A stretch of DNA of 64,000 nt from Thiovibrio frasassiensis (GCF_029607905.1 NZ_JAPHEH010000001.1:2695530-2759529), one strand, 5' to 3'; shown: positions 44,381-54,339, counted from the first letter of the stretch. Numbers and translations: made by a program. Notes: generated by a model not told the origin, from the sequence alone.

Positions 44381-45127
44381 ATGCCGAAAGACGCAAGCAC
44401 AGACAAGCCCCTGGTTGAGCTGGTGAATGTCAGCAAAATCTATCCGCCTGACGTTGTTGCCCTGGAAGACGCTTCCCTGCGGATTTACAAGGGAGAAATT
44501 CTTTTTCTCACCGGCAAGAGCGGGGCGGGGAAAACAACCCTGATCAAACTGATCTGCCGCCTTGAAACTCCCTCCAGCGGCCTCATTGAGGTGGCAGGCC
44601 GCGACCTTTCCCGCATCAGTTCCGCCGGCATCCAGCGGATGCGTCAAAAAATCGGCATCGCCTACCAGGATTTCAGGCTCCTTGAGAAACAAACCGTTCT
44701 CCAGAACATTGCCATGGCCATGGAAGTCACCTACGCAAGCACCAAGGCCATTCGCGCACGGGTCGACGAACTGCTGGCCCTGCTCAACCTTTCCGACAAA
44801 CGGAACAAGCTTGCGGGCGAGCTTTCCCGAGGAGAACAGCAGCGGGTTGCCCTGGCGCGGGCCGCAGCCAATGGACCGAGCCTGCTGCTGGCCGATGAGC
44901 CCACCGGCAACCTGGACCCGGCAGCGACAGAGCTGGTGATCAATCTCTTCCAGCACCTCAACGAAAAAAACGGCTCGACCATCGTTGTCGCCACCCACGA
45001 TGAGTCGATCTACGCCGATACGGAGCACCGGGTCATGTCTCTGGCCGACGGGCATCTGTCCGCCCATCCCAACCGGCCGCCGCGCCAGATCGAACTTTTT
45101 GATATCGAAGCCGACGATAACTTCTGA
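44381..45127 (+). CDS. ftsE: Cell division ATP-binding protein FtsE
   Basis: A 248-residue ABC ATPase. Walker A GKSGAGKTT at 45-53, Q loop YQDFRLL, signature ELSRGEQQRVALARA (Arg for the first Gly of LSGGEQ), Walker B LLLADEPTGNLD. With FtsX it drives EnvC-type activation of cell-wall amidases at the septum. The ATG at 44381 opens the conserved part. A C-terminal tail of ~25 residues exceeds the usual length. Confidence 0.92.
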   Translation: MPKDASTDKPLVELVNVSKIYPPDVVALEDASLRIYKGEILFLTGKSGAGKTTLIKLICRLETPSSGLIEVAGRDLSRISSAGIQRMRQKIGIAYQDFRLLEKQTVLQNIAMAMEVTYASTKAIRARVDELLALLNLSDKRNKLAGELSRGEQQRVALARAAANGPSLLLADEPTGNLDPAATELVINLFQHLNEKNGSTIVVATHDESIYADTEHRVMSLADGHLSAHPNRPPRQIELFDIEADDNF

Positions 45128-45171
45128 GCGTAACAAGCAAAACCGCAGTCCTTATCAAGGAGTACCAGACG

Positions 45172-46059
45172 ATGCATTTTTTGGCCTACATCTTACGCCA
45201 AACAGGAAAAAATCTTAAGCTCACCTGGGGAACACAGGTCATGACCCTGCTGACCGTGACCCTTTCGGTACTCATCTTTGCCTTTTTCTTTCTGGTCTAC
45301 ACCAACATGCTCAGGGCCAGCGCACGGCTGGGCGACGACGTCCGCCTCATTGTCTACCTGGACCAGGAGATCAACAAAGAGCTGCGGCCGGAAATCGAAA
45401 AAAAGATCCGCACCTTCGGTCCGGTGGAAAAAATTGTTTTTGTCTCCCGCGCCGAGGCCTTTTCTCGCCTCAGCACCCAACTGGACAAGGAAAAAGATGT
45501 GCTCAACGACCTGGGGCCCGACTTTCTTCCGCCCTCCATCGAAGTGTATCCTCTCAAAAACCTCAACGACCTCACCAATATCAGCCAGTTTTCCGACTTC
45601 CTCCTGACCCTGCCCCATGCAGCGAAGGTACAATCCGGCAGCGACTGGCTCCGGCGCTTTGGCTATTTCACCAATCTTCTCCGGGTCATCGTCCTCTTAA
45701 GCGGAGGGTTGCTTATCCTCACCATGACCTTCATCATTTCCTACACCCTCCGCCTCACCGTGCTCTCCCGACAGGGCGAGCTTGAGATCCTCAGGCTTCT
45801 CGGCGCCACCAGCGCCTATATTCGCCTGCCCCTCCTGCTGGAAGGGATGCTGCAGGGTTTTTTGGGTTCAAGCCTCGGGCTTGGAGCGCTGTACCTTCTC
45901 TATCAATGGATTGCCATCCGTTTCAGCGGCCCGGGTTTTCTAAAACTCTTTGATTTTGCCTTCTTCCCCCCGGAGCTTACGGGCGCCATCCTGCTTGCCG
46001 GCATTGTTCTCTGCACGGCCGGCAGCCTTTTTTCAATCCGAAGATTTATCCGCATCTGA
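45172..46059 (+). CDS. ftsX: Cell division ABC transporter permease-like FtsX
   Basis: A 295-residue membrane protein with four predicted membrane segments (~23-45, ~170-195, ~220-240, ~265-287) and a large periplasmic loop after the first, the site that binds EnvC-type partners. FtsX-like segments include RQGELEILRLLGATSAYIRL. AAGGAG precedes the ATG. Follows ftsE by 44 bases. Confidence 0.93.
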   Translation: MHFLAYILRQTGKNLKLTWGTQVMTLLTVTLSVLIFAFFFLVYTNMLRASARLGDDVRLIVYLDQEINKELRPEIEKKIRTFGPVEKIVFVSRAEAFSRLSTQLDKEKDVLNDLGPDFLPPSIEVYPLKNLNDLTNISQFSDFLLTLPHAAKVQSGSDWLRRFGYFTNLLRVIVLLSGGLLILTMTFIISYTLRLTVLSRQGELEILRLLGATSAYIRLPLLLEGMLQGFLGSSLGLGALYLLYQWIAIRFSGPGFLKLFDFAFFPPELTGAILLAGIVLCTAGSLFSIRRFIRI

Positions 46060-46062
46060 CAC

Positions 46063-47346
46063 ATGACTTCTATTTTTCGCCGCCCATACCTGCCCCTCTT
46101 CCTGTTGCTTCTGACCCTGGCCATTTGCCTGGGTCACGGGCTCGCTCATGCCGCGGAACCGAACACGGTGGACGCCAAGATTGCCGAGGAGCAAAAAAGG
46201 GTGCAGCGCCTGAAAAAAGGCATCGAAGATCAGAAATCACGGGTGCAGACCACCAAAAAACAGGAAAGCTCCCTGCTCACCGAACTGGATCGCCTGAATG
46301 GACACATCCAGAACGAAGGCGATAAGCTCAATCACCTGAAGAAGGATCTGGACAAACACGAAGAGCTCATCATTGCCAAACAGGCAGAGGCCGCCCAGGC
46401 GAAAACGGCCAAGGAGCAGGCAAAAATCCATATCAAAAAACGGCTCAATTCCTTTTATCGGATGGGAGACATTGGCATGTTGAATGTCCTCTTTTCCGCC
46501 AAAGAGCTGCCTGACCTCCTTGCCTTTCGCGAGTATTTCGACGCGCTGCTCAAACGAGACCAGGAGGTAATGCGCGAATACCGGGTAAAGGTCGAGACGC
46601 TGGAGAAAACGCGCACCAGTCTCCACCAGGAAAAAGAGGCCCTGCTTGAAACCATCACCAAGGTCAAGGGCCAAGAACAACAGCTGGCCTCCACCCGCGA
46701 TGAACGCATACGGCTGCTGCAAAAAGTAAAAACCGAGAAAAAGCTCTACCAGCTGGCGCTCAATGAACTTGAAGGGGCGGCAGACAGGCTGACCAACACC
46801 ATTGAGCAGCTCAAAACAGAAGCGGCCAAGGCTCGGCAGAAGGCAGTGCAGAGCAAGAACCCAACCCTGACAAGCATCCACAAATCACGGCCGGGCAATA
46901 GCAGCTTCGCTGCCCTAAAAGGCCGCCTCGCCCCGCCTGTCCCAGGAACGGTGACAACCCTGTTCGGCAAGAGCGTGCAGCAGAAATTCGGCATAACCAC
47001 CTTTGCCAACGGCATTGACATCAAAACTGCTCCGGGCACTGAAATCACGGCCATCTCCGACGGCAAGGTAATCTACGCCAAATTTTTGCGCGGCTATGGC
47101 AACCTGCTGATCATCGATCATGGCGAGCAATATCTCAGCCTTGTTTCCCGGGCGGCGAGATTTTTCAAGGAAGAAGGCGACACCGTCGCCAGGGGCGAAG
47201 TGGTTGGCGTCATGAGCGACCAGGAAGGGTTGCTGGGAGAGGGTCTTCACTTCGAGATCCGTCATGGGACCAAGCCGGAAAACCCCCTGCAGTGGGTCAA
47301 CAATGCCAAGCTCACCATCAAGGCAACCCCAAAACCGAGACGCTGA
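46063..47346 (+). CDS. envC: EnvC-like murein hydrolase activator (degenerate LytM)
   Basis: A 427-residue exported protein: signal peptide ~1-30 (cleavage near AHA), long coiled coil ~35-270, C-terminal M23/LytM fold from ~295. The first LytM metal ligand His is replaced: the sequence reads TFANGIDI where active enzymes have HxGIDI, while the last LHFEIRH strand is kept. This fits EnvC, which activates amidases rather than cutting wall itself. Three bases after ftsX. Confidence 0.9.
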   Translation: MTSIFRRPYLPLFLLLLTLAICLGHGLAHAAEPNTVDAKIAEEQKRVQRLKKGIEDQKSRVQTTKKQESSLLTELDRLNGHIQNEGDKLNHLKKDLDKHEELIIAKQAEAAQAKTAKEQAKIHIKKRLNSFYRMGDIGMLNVLFSAKELPDLLAFREYFDALLKRDQEVMREYRVKVETLEKTRTSLHQEKEALLETITKVKGQEQQLASTRDERIRLLQKVKTEKKLYQLALNELEGAADRLTNTIEQLKTEAAKARQKAVQSKNPTLTSIHKSRPGNSSFAALKGRLAPPVPGTVTTLFGKSVQQKFGITTFANGIDIKTAPGTEITAISDGKVIYAKFLRGYGNLLIIDHGEQYLSLVSRAARFFKEEGDTVARGEVVGVMSDQEGLLGEGLHFEIRHGTKPENPLQWVNNAKLTIKATPKPRR

Positions 47347-47374
47347 TATTCACCGTATCAACGGAGATAAATCA

Positions 47375-47403
47375 TTGTTACTCTGCAGAAAAAGTGCTAA
47401 AAT
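47375..47403 (+). promoter_or_regulatory. Sigma-70 type promoter of the ctpA-like gene
   Basis: TTGTTA (47375-47380), 17-base spacer, TAAAAT (47398-47403), 71 bases before the start codon. Suggests the protease can be expressed apart from ftsEX-envC. Confidence 0.6.
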
Positions 47404-47473
47404 ATAAGATCGTGATTCTATTACAGTTAACAAACAAATCCAGCTTTGGAATTTTTTCGGTTAAGGACCATTC

Positions 47474-48853
47474 ATGAAAAGCTCGACAAAACGGTCGGTT
47501 ATAAAAAATATCGTGGTTTCCCTCTGTCTCGCCTCCGGCTCGTTGCTGGCTTGGAATTACTCCACAGTCACCGCCACAACCCAGGATACCTACGAAAGCC
47601 TTGAATCCTTTTCCAAGGTGCTCAACCTGGTGCAGGAAAATTATGTTGAGGAGGTGGACAGCCAGAAGGCCATTGAAGGGGCAATCAAGGGCATGCTCAA
47701 TTCCCTGGATCCCCACTCTTCCTATATGAAGCCGGACGACTTCAAGGAATTGCAGGTAGAAACCCAGGGGAGCTTCACCGGCATCGGCATCGAAATAACG
47801 ATGAAGGACAATATCCTCACCGTTGTTTCTCCCATTGAAGGCACCCCGGCCTTTGCCAAGGGGCTCAAGGCCGGCGACAAAATCGTCAAGATCGGCGACG
47901 AGCAGACCCAGGACCTGAGCCTCATGGAAGCGGTAAAAAGGCTCCGCGGTCCCAAAGGATCGGAGGTGACCATCTCCATCCATCGCAAGGGCTGGCCCGA
48001 CCTCAAAGAGATCACCCTGATCCGCGATATCATCCCCATCCACAGTGTCAAATCAAAGCTGCTGGAGCCGGGATATCCGTACATCCGCATCATCAACTTC
48101 CAGGCACAGACCACCCCTGATTTCAAAAAAGCGCTCGCCGATCTGGAAAAGACAGGCAAGATCAAGGGGCTCATCGTGGATCTTCGCAATAACCCGGGCG
48201 GGCTTCTCGACCAGTCCGTGAAGATTGCCGACATCTTCATCGATGATGGCGTGATTGTCTCCACGAAGGGACGGATTAAGGAACAGAACTCTGTTTTCTA
48301 CGCCCGGGATAACAGCACCAAGTACAAATTTCCGCTGGTGGTCCTGGTGAATGAAGGCAGTGCCAGCGCTTCCGAAATCGTGGCCGGCGCCCTGCAGGAT
48401 CACAAGAAGGCGGTGATCATCGGCGCCCAGACCTTTGGCAAGGGCTCGGTGCAGACCATCATTCCCATGGACAACGGGGCAGGCCTCAGATTGACCACCG
48501 CCAGATATTACACCCCCAGTGGCCGTTCGATCCAGGCAACGGGCATTACCCCGGACATCGTTATCGCTTCAGCCGTATCCGCCGCACCTGAAGCGGACGA
48601 GAAATCGGATGAACAGGACAAAAAACCGAAATACTTGCGGGAAAAAGACCTGAAACATCATATTGGCAATGGCCTCAAGAAAGATGTGCCGCAAAATGAA
48701 GAAGAGCAGCCCAAAAGCGAGAAAAAGCCGAAACCTCAAGTAAAGACCCCGGAGAGCAAAGAAAAGGCGGAAATTGAAGACATGAGCAAGGATCAGCAGT
48801 TGAACACCGCGCTCAACTTGCTCAAGGGGTTAAACGTTTTCGGCAAGAAGTAA
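47474..48853 (+). CDS. S41 family C-terminal processing protease (CtpA)
   Basis: A 459-residue periplasmic protease. N-terminal signal/anchor (~10-30), PDZ domain ~95-180 (FTGIGIEI), S41 core with VDLRNNPGGLLDQ, catalytic Ser in GSASASEI (295-302) and Lys323 in FGKGSVQT. A Lys/Glu-rich tail (~375-440) follows. AAGGA lies seven bases before the ATG. Placement after envC is common and ties it to envelope turnover. Confidence 0.95.
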   Translation: MKSSTKRSVIKNIVVSLCLASGSLLAWNYSTVTATTQDTYESLESFSKVLNLVQENYVEEVDSQKAIEGAIKGMLNSLDPHSSYMKPDDFKELQVETQGSFTGIGIEITMKDNILTVVSPIEGTPAFAKGLKAGDKIVKIGDEQTQDLSLMEAVKRLRGPKGSEVTISIHRKGWPDLKEITLIRDIIPIHSVKSKLLEPGYPYIRIINFQAQTTPDFKKALADLEKTGKIKGLIVDLRNNPGGLLDQSVKIADIFIDDGVIVSTKGRIKEQNSVFYARDNSTKYKFPLVVLVNEGSASASEIVAGALQDHKKAVIIGAQTFGKGSVQTIIPMDNGAGLRLTTARYYTPSGRSIQATGITPDIVIASAVSAAPEADEKSDEQDKKPKYLREKDLKHHIGNGLKKDVPQNEEEQPKSEKKPKPQVKTPESKEKAEIEDMSKDQQLNTALNLLKGLNVFGKK

Positions 48854-48915
48854 CCAGCAGCAAGACAGACAACCAAGGATCTAGCCCAGCCATGCGGGCT
48901 GATCATTGAGCCAAT

Positions 48916-48948
48916 AAAAAAGGAGAGGCTTCAGCCCTCTCCTTTTTT
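48916..48948. terminator. Bidirectional terminator between ctpA and fumarase genes
   Basis: Stem GGAGAGG/CCTCTCC (48922-48928 with 48936-48942), preceded by A6 and followed by T6, so it works for both converging transcripts. The stop codon of the fumarase beta gene lies inside the loop. Confidence 0.9.
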
Positions 48949-49524
48949 ATTTCCTGCGGCAACCAGCGCGTAATAGTCACGCCCCTCCAGATCATTGATC
49001 ACCACGGCCGGAAATTTTTCCACCTCGAATCGGAACAGGGCCTCCGGCCCGGCATCAGCAAAAGCGACCAGTTCGGCTTTCTTAATACACTTGGACAAAA
49101 ACGCTCCAGCCCCGCCAATGGCGGCGAGATAGACAGCGCCATGGGCAAGCATGGCTTGACGTACCTCGGCGGAACGGGCTCCCTTGCCCATGGTTGCGGC
49201 AAGCCCGAGGGCCAGCAGACGCGGAGTGTAGCTGTCCATCCGATAGCTGGTGGTGGGGCCGGCCGCGCCGATTACCCGACCCGGCCGGGCAGGACTCGGC
49301 CCGACATAGTAAAGCAGCTGGCCAGCAAGATCCACCGGCAGCTCCTTCCCCTCATCCAGCAAGGCGCACAGCCTCCGGTGGGTCTGATCCCGGCCGGTGT
49401 ACAGGGTTCCGCTCAGGCTGACCAGCTGACCGGCCTTGAGCGAGGCCAGCGCCTCCGGAGTAAAAGGCAAGGATACCTCGAGCTGGTTGTCAAAAAAAGC
49501 AGGTTCGCTTGCCAATAACGACAT
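48931..49524 (-). CDS. Class I fumarate hydratase, beta subunit
   Basis: A 197-residue C-terminal-type subunit of two-subunit iron-sulfur fumarase (FumB-type/TtdB-like). Family blocks: LSGTLYTGRDQTHRR, YYVGPSPARPGRVIGAAGPTTSYRMD and MGKGARS, which carry substrate-binding residues. ATG at 49522-49524 is preferred to an in-frame TTG six codons earlier. Encoded right after the alpha subunit. A tartrate dehydratase activity cannot be ruled out. Confidence 0.9.
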   Translation of the reverse strand: MSLLASEPAFFDNQLEVSLPFTPEALASLKAGQLVSLSGTLYTGRDQTHRRLCALLDEGKELPVDLAGQLLYYVGPSPARPGRVIGAAGPTTSYRMDSYTPRLLALGLAATMGKGARSAEVRQAMLAHGAVYLAAIGGAGAFLSKCIKKAELVAFADAGPEALFRFEVEKFPAVVINDLEGRDYYALVAAGNKKGEG

Positions 49525-49560
49525 AATCCGTACGGTCCTCAATCATTCGACGTTCAGCGG

Positions 49561-50397
49561 CTAAATTACGAGTTCCTTATGCCGATGGGCATGGCACTGG
49601 ATATTGATTGCCACCGGCAGGCTGGCGATATGACAGGGAAAGGTTTCCATATGCACGGCCAGGGCCGTGTTTATCCCGCCAAAGCCATGCACCCCCTGCC
49701 CCTGACCATTGATCTCCCGCAGGATCCTCTCTTCAAGCACGGCCACATCCGCCCGTTCGCTTTGCTCGCCGACCGGACGCAGTAGGGCCTTCTTGGCCAA
49801 CAGGGCCGCCTTTTCAAAAGAACCACCCAACCCGACCCCGACAATCATCGGCGGACAGGGATTGGAGCCTGCGGCCAAAACCCGCTCGATCACATGGCGA
49901 ACCACCCCTTCCGTCCCGGCAGCAGGAGGCAGCATGACCAGACTGCTCATGTTCTCACTGCCGCACCCCTTGGGCAAAAAACGGATGGTGAGGCGGTCGC
50001 CCGGAACAAGGTCGAGATGGACGACAGCCGGGGTATTGGTCCCGGTATTTAGGCGGGTCAAGGGATCGCAGACCGATTTGCGCAGATAGCCTTCCTCATA
50101 GCCGAGCCGCACCCCCTCTTGCAATGCGGCATGCAGATCGCCTCGGATATGGACTTCCTGGCCGATCTCAAGAAAAAGGATGCCGGTCCCGGTATCCTGA
50201 CACACCGGAATCCTATCCCGGCTGGCGATATTGGCATTGGCAAGGAGAACGTTCAGAATATTCCCGGCCAGTTCCCCGGTTTCCCGGTCCCGCGCAGCGA
50301 GCAGGGCCTCCAGGATATCCGGCTCCAAATCATGGGCTGCACCAATGGCCAGATCGCGGACGCCCTGGCAAATTTCGTTGCTGTCAATCTCTCGCAT
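49561..50397 (-). CDS. Class I fumarate hydratase, alpha subunit
   Basis: A 278-residue subunit holding the 4Fe-4S cluster; the three ligands are seen as Cys66 (VCQDTGTG), Cys145 (KGCGSEN) and Cys181 (SNPCPP). Interconverts fumarate and malate; oxygen-sensitive class, typical of anaerobes. AGGAATT before the ATG. Gap to the beta gene 36 bases. Confidence 0.92.
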   Translation of the reverse strand: MREIDSNEICQGVRDLAIGAAHDLEPDILEALLAARDRETGELAGNILNVLLANANIASRDRIPVCQDTGTGILFLEIGQEVHIRGDLHAALQEGVRLGYEEGYLRKSVCDPLTRLNTGTNTPAVVHLDLVPGDRLTIRFLPKGCGSENMSSLVMLPPAAGTEGVVRHVIERVLAAGSNPCPPMIVGVGLGGSFEKAALLAKKALLRPVGEQSERADVAVLEERILREINGQGQGVHGFGGINTALAVHMETFPCHIASLPVAINIQCHAHRHKELVI

Positions 50398-50411
50398 AAT
50401 TCCTACAGGAC

Positions 50412-51002
50412 TCAGGGGTTAATCCGGCGATTACGCAGCGCCAGGCTCTGTTGCCTGAAGGTATGTTGGATGATTTTTTCCCGGTCTTCCTCGAGAAGGA
50501 AGACAAATTCCAGGGCGACCCGGAACTTGCAGTCCGACTCGTCCTCCGCGGTAACCGGATCGCAGGCAATGACCTTACCAAAGGAATAGACATAGGTATA
50601 GGCAGGGAGCAGGACCACGTGGATCTCGACAATCTCATCCAGCCTGGCCGGAGAATCGGTGTAAAAGGCAATGCCGTTGGCGCTGATATTGGCCTTGCGC
50701 ATGATCAGGGCATCCAGGGGACTTTCTCCCCCCTTGGCCTGCTTGAGCATAATGTTCATCTTGTTATCGAGATGCTGCAAAAAATCAGCCAGATCAGCAT
50801 CCCGCTCCCGGAGCTTGGCCAGAGCGCTCTGGGCGCCGATGAACATCTGGATATCGGCCAGCCCTTCCTGATTGTACGGAGAGATCCCCTGCTGAAAATC
50901 CTTGGCAACACCCTGCATCTTTTCCGCGGAAACCGGATGAATTGCCAGCATCACCCTGTCCGTCACCCGAACCGACTGTCTGCGATTTAAAGAATCCGTC
51001 AT
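50412..51002 (-). CDS. PilZ-domain protein (c-di-GMP receptor candidate) with helical insert
   Basis: A 196-residue protein. The N-terminal RRxxxR c-di-GMP motif (R7-R8 ... R12) and the NxSxxG motif (N105-S107-G110, ISANGIAFYTD) are both present, so binding is plausible. About 90 residues separate them, far more than usual; this insert (~28-95) is predicted helical. Upstream of the fumarase genes with a 14-base gap. A link to the flagellar genes or the GGDEF protein is an inference. Confidence 0.8.
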   Translation of the reverse strand: MTDSLNRRQSVRVTDRVMLAIHPVSAEKMQGVAKDFQQGISPYNQEGLADIQMFIGAQSALAKLRERDADLADFLQHLDNKMNIMLKQAKGGESPLDALIMRKANISANGIAFYTDSPARLDEIVEIHVVLLPAYTYVYSFGKVIACDPVTAEDESDCKFRVALEFVFLLEEDREKIIQHTFRQQSLALRNRRINP

Positions 51003-51084
51003 ATCTGCACCCCGCCCCGTGTCAAATGATATCCCTTAAAACAACTTGAAAACCCGCTGTCTGTTGCCCCCGACAAAACCGAAA

Positions 51085-51933
51085 TCACCCCTTGTCCTGC
51101 TTGAGCAGATCAGCCACCTCGCCCTGCATGACAAAGCTGTGCTCGGCGTCCGGATAGACGCCGCTCTTGACCTCATCGCGAAAGGCATTGATCCCTCCGG
51201 CAATCTGGGGGGCCAGATCCGCGTACCGCTTCACAAAACTGGGCACGAATTTTTCAAACATCCCCAAGAGATCATGACTCACCAACACCTGACCGTCACA
51301 CTGCACTCCGGCCCCGATGCCGATGGTGGGGATAGCGATGCTTGCGGTGATGGCGCCGGCCAGCTTATCGGGAATGCATTCCAGGACAAGGGCGAATACC
51401 CCGGCCTCGGCCAGCCCCTTGGCCTCAGCCAACAGCCGCCTGGCCGATTCTCCATCCTTGCCCTGCACCTTATACCCGCCGAGTGCTCCGGCGGTCTGCG
51501 GGGTCAGACCGATATGGCCCATCACCGGAATCCCGGCCCGAACCATGGCCGCCACGGTCTCGCAGATCTCGAGGCCGCCCTCGACCTTCACCGCGTCACA
51601 CCCAGCCTCCTTCAGAAAACGGCCCGCGTTGGCAATGGCCTCACGCTTATCAACCTGATAGGAAAGAAAGGGCATATCCCCGACCAAAAGCGCCCGCTCC
51701 ACCCCATGTTTGACCGCCCGGCAATGGTGCAGCATCTCCTCCATGGTCACCGGCACCGTGGATTCGTAGCCAAGAAGCACCATGCCCAGGGAATCGCCGA
51801 CCAGGACGATCTCGACCCCGCTCCGATCCAGGAGACGGCCAAAGCTGGCATCGTAGGCGGTCAGCATGACAATTTTATCGCCGGTCCCTTTCTGGTCGAT
51901 AATGTCGCGGACTGTCCGTTTTTTTCCGATCAT
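51085..51933 (-). CDS. panB: 3-methyl-2-oxobutanoate hydroxymethyltransferase
   Basis: A 282-residue PanB of pantothenate synthesis. Typical segments: MLTAYDASFGRLLDRSGVE, VGDSLGMVLLGY, GGLEICETV, GIPVMGHIGLTPQ and ECIPDKLA. ATG at 51931-51933 with AGGA upstream; the longer frame toward ruvB is not conserved. Confidence 0.95.
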   Translation of the reverse strand: MIGKKRTVRDIIDQKGTGDKIVMLTAYDASFGRLLDRSGVEIVLVGDSLGMVLLGYESTVPVTMEEMLHHCRAVKHGVERALLVGDMPFLSYQVDKREAIANAGRFLKEAGCDAVKVEGGLEICETVAAMVRAGIPVMGHIGLTPQTAGALGGYKVQGKDGESARRLLAEAKGLAEAGVFALVLECIPDKLAGAITASIAIPTIGIGAGVQCDGQVLVSHDLLGMFEKFVPSFVKRYADLAPQIAGGINAFRDEVKSGVYPDAEHSFVMQGEVADLLKQDKG

Positions 51934-51965
51934 AATATTCCTGTCCTTATTTCCCAACTCGCCCC

Positions 51966-53015
51966 CTAAAAAGGGAGAGGGGCAGCCTCGCCGTTGCACG
52001 GATCCACATCCTGTCTGCCGGTAAAAGGTCGGTCAAAATGCGCATACGCCGCCGGGGTGGCCATTCTGCCCCGGGGAGTCCGCATCAAGAGCCCCATCTG
52101 GATAAGAAAAGGCTCATAGACATCCTCCAGGGTGGTCTTTTCTTCGCAAGCCATGGTCGCCAGGGTTTCCAGGCCGATGGGGCCGCCCTGGAACTTGTCG
52201 ATAATGGTCAGGAGAATCCGCCGGTCCATCTCGTCGAGCCCCTCCTGGTCCACGCCCAGCATATTCAAGGCCTCATTGGCCACCTGGGCGGTGATGCTCC
52301 CCTGGGCCTTCACCTCGGCGAAATCCCGCAACCGCTTGAGGAGCCGGTTGGCTATCCTTGGGGTCCCCCGGGAACGGCGGCCGATTTCCAGGGCCCCGCC
52401 CTCGTCCATGGGCACGCCCAGAAGGGTGGCCGACCGTTTGACAATGGTCACCAGTTCCGCCGGCGTATAAAAATCAAGACGCAGCACCATGCCGAAACGG
52501 TCCCGCAAGGGCGGGGTCAACAGCCCGGTCCGGGTCGTCGCCCCCACCAGGGTGAAGCGCGGCAGATCCATCTTGACGCTGCGCGCCCCGGGCCCTTGGC
52601 CGATGACCAGGTCCAGCTGGTAATCCTCCATGGCCGGATAAAGAATCTCCTCGACCACATGGTTGAGGCGGTGGATCTCATCGATGAAGAGCACATCGCC
52701 TTCCTGGAGACTGGTGAGGATGGCGGCCAGATCCCCGGCCCGCTCGATCACCGGCCCGGAGGTTACCCGGATGTTGGCGCCCATCTCGTTGGCAATGACG
52801 TAGGCAAGGGTGGTTTTTCCCAAGCCGGGAAAGCCGTGCAGCAGGACATGGTCCAGGGCCTCGCCCCTGGCTTGCGCCGCCTTGAGGGCAATAGCGAGAT
52901 TGCCCTTCAGCTGCTCCTGGCCGATGTACTGGTCAAGCGACTTGGGCCGCAGCGCGTGATCCACCGGCTCGATCTGCTCGGCCACCGGAGACACCAATCG
53001 TTCTTCGTGATTCAC
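51966..53015 (-). CDS. ruvB: Holliday junction branch-migration ATPase RuvB
   Basis: A 349-residue AAA+ motor. Starts at GTG overlapping the ruvA stop (GTGA). Walker [13 protein letters not shown], Walker B FIDEIHRL, sensor GATTRTGLL and the C-terminal winged helix ([16 protein letters not shown]). ruvC-ruvA-ruvB in order on the minus strand. Confidence 0.97.
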   Translation of the reverse strand: MNHEERLVSPVAEQIEPVDHALRPKSLDQYIGQEQLKGNLAIALKAAQARGEALDHVLLHGFPGLGKTTLAYVIANEMGANIRVTSGPVIERAGDLAAILTSLQEGDVLFIDEIHRLNHVVEEILYPAMEDYQLDLVIGQGPGARSVKMDLPRFTLVGATTRTGLLTPPLRDRFGMVLRLDFYTPAELVTIVKRSATLLGVPMDEGGALEIGRRSRGTPRIANRLLKRLRDFAEVKAQGSITAQVANEALNMLGVDQEGLDEMDRRILLTIIDKFQGGPIGLETLATMACEEKTTLEDVYEPFLIQMGLLMRTPRGRMATPAAYAHFDRPFTGRQDVDPCNGEAAPLPF

Positions 53016-53629
53016 ACCAGGGCCCTCAAGCTCTGACGGAGCAGTTCTTCAATCGGCATGGCAGCAAATCCTTCTGCTCCTGCCTGCTGCCGAACCGCAG
53101 CGAGAGCCTCCCTGGCCCGGGCCGCAGGATAACCGAGATTGAGCAGAGCGGAAATCGCATCGTGTACCCGCTGGTCTTCTCCTGGCAGCGTAAGAGCGGG
53201 AGAAGAAGCGGACAACGCCTCGGGCACGAACTGCACCTTGTCTTTCAGCTCCAAACAGAGCCGCTCCGCCGTTTTCTTGCCCACGCCCGGCAACCGGGTA
53301 AGACGGGCCAGATCGTCGTGCAGGATTGCCCGAGCCATCTCCGCCGGTGAAATCCCGGCAAGAATATGCATGGCCAGCTTCGGCCCAATGCCGGAAACGG
53401 TGTTCAGCAACTGGAACATCTCCTTTTCCGTGGGCTCGAGAAAGCCATAGAGATTGAAGGCGTCCTCGCGGACCACGGTTTGGATATGGAGAAAAACCTC
53501 CTCCCCCACCCCAGGCAACCGCACCTGCCCGCTCTGGGGGAAAAAAACCTCGTACCCCACCCCGCCCACATCGATAATGAGGGATTCGGGTAATTTCTGA
53601 AAAAGCATTCCTCGCAGGCAGGCAATCAT
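53012..53629 (-). CDS. ruvA: Holliday junction DNA-binding protein RuvA
   Basis: A 205-residue RuvA with OB-fold domain I (GVGYEVFFP), helix-hairpin-helix domain II ([28 protein letters not shown]) and a C-terminal UBA-like domain III ([16 protein letters not shown]) that binds RuvB. Confidence 0.96.
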   Translation of the reverse strand: MIACLRGMLFQKLPESLIIDVGGVGYEVFFPQSGQVRLPGVGEEVFLHIQTVVREDAFNLYGFLEPTEKEMFQLLNTVSGIGPKLAMHILAGISPAEMARAILHDDLARLTRLPGVGKKTAERLCLELKDKVQFVPEALSASSPALTLPGEDQRVHDAISALLNLGYPAARAREALAAVRQQAGAEGFAAMPIEELLRQSLRALV

Positions 53630-53820
53630 GATGCGCTCGTAAAAAAGAAAGAAGTCACAGGTCCGTTACACAGGATAAAACAGTTCCCAAAAAATAACCG
53701 TTGTAATCGCAGTTTTTTTTGCGATTTCAACAATCATTATGGTGTCTATTATGGAAGAATTTTAGCAAGAAGAGAAGCAAAAAGCCCTTTGGCGCGTAAC
53801 GACCCGGATGAAGGATTGCC

Positions 53821-54336
53821 TTAGCGCAGCAAATTACGACTATGACTGGCACGGCAAATGGCCACGGCCAGGGCGTCAGCGGCATCATGGCTGGGCGAGG
53901 CGACAAGCTTGAGGAGCACGCGGACCATCTGCTGCACCTGCTCCTTCGGCGCCTGACCATACCCGGCCACCGCCTGCTTCACCACCGTGGGGCTGTATTC
54001 CTCCAGCAGCAAGCCATGCTGCCTGGCGGCCAGGATGAGCACCCCCCGGGCATGGCCAAGCTTTAAAGCCGAGCGGGGATTGATGGCGGTAAAGATATCC
54101 TCCACCCCGACCAGCTGAGGCTTATAGGCACCGATGACCTCGCCGATGCCGTTGTAGATCTCTTCAAGCCGCTCGGGAAAAGGCTTTTTTTCCGAGGTCC
54201 GGATCACCCCGCAGGTGACAAAGGTCAGTCCGTTCCCCTGCTGGTCGATCACCCCGTAGCCGGTGGCGCGGGAGCCGGGATCAATCCCGAGGATCCGGAC
54301 GGTTTCCGCCCCGGCCTTGACTTTGCCCTGGCTCAT
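53821..54336 (-). CDS. ruvC: Holliday junction resolvase RuvC
   Basis: A 171-residue endonuclease. Catalytic acids: Asp in GIDPGSRATGYGVI (~18), Glu in VGVEDIFTA, and the DAADALAVA segment. It is separated from ruvA by about 190 bases in which nothing was recognised. Confidence 0.96.
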   Translation of the reverse strand: MSQGKVKAGAETVRILGIDPGSRATGYGVIDQQGNGLTFVTCGVIRTSEKKPFPERLEEIYNGIGEVIGAYKPQLVGVEDIFTAINPRSALKLGHARGVLILAARQHGLLLEEYSPTVVKQAVAGYGQAPKEQVQQMVRVLLKLVASPSHDAADALAVAICRASHSRNLLR

Positions 54337-54339
54337 ATT

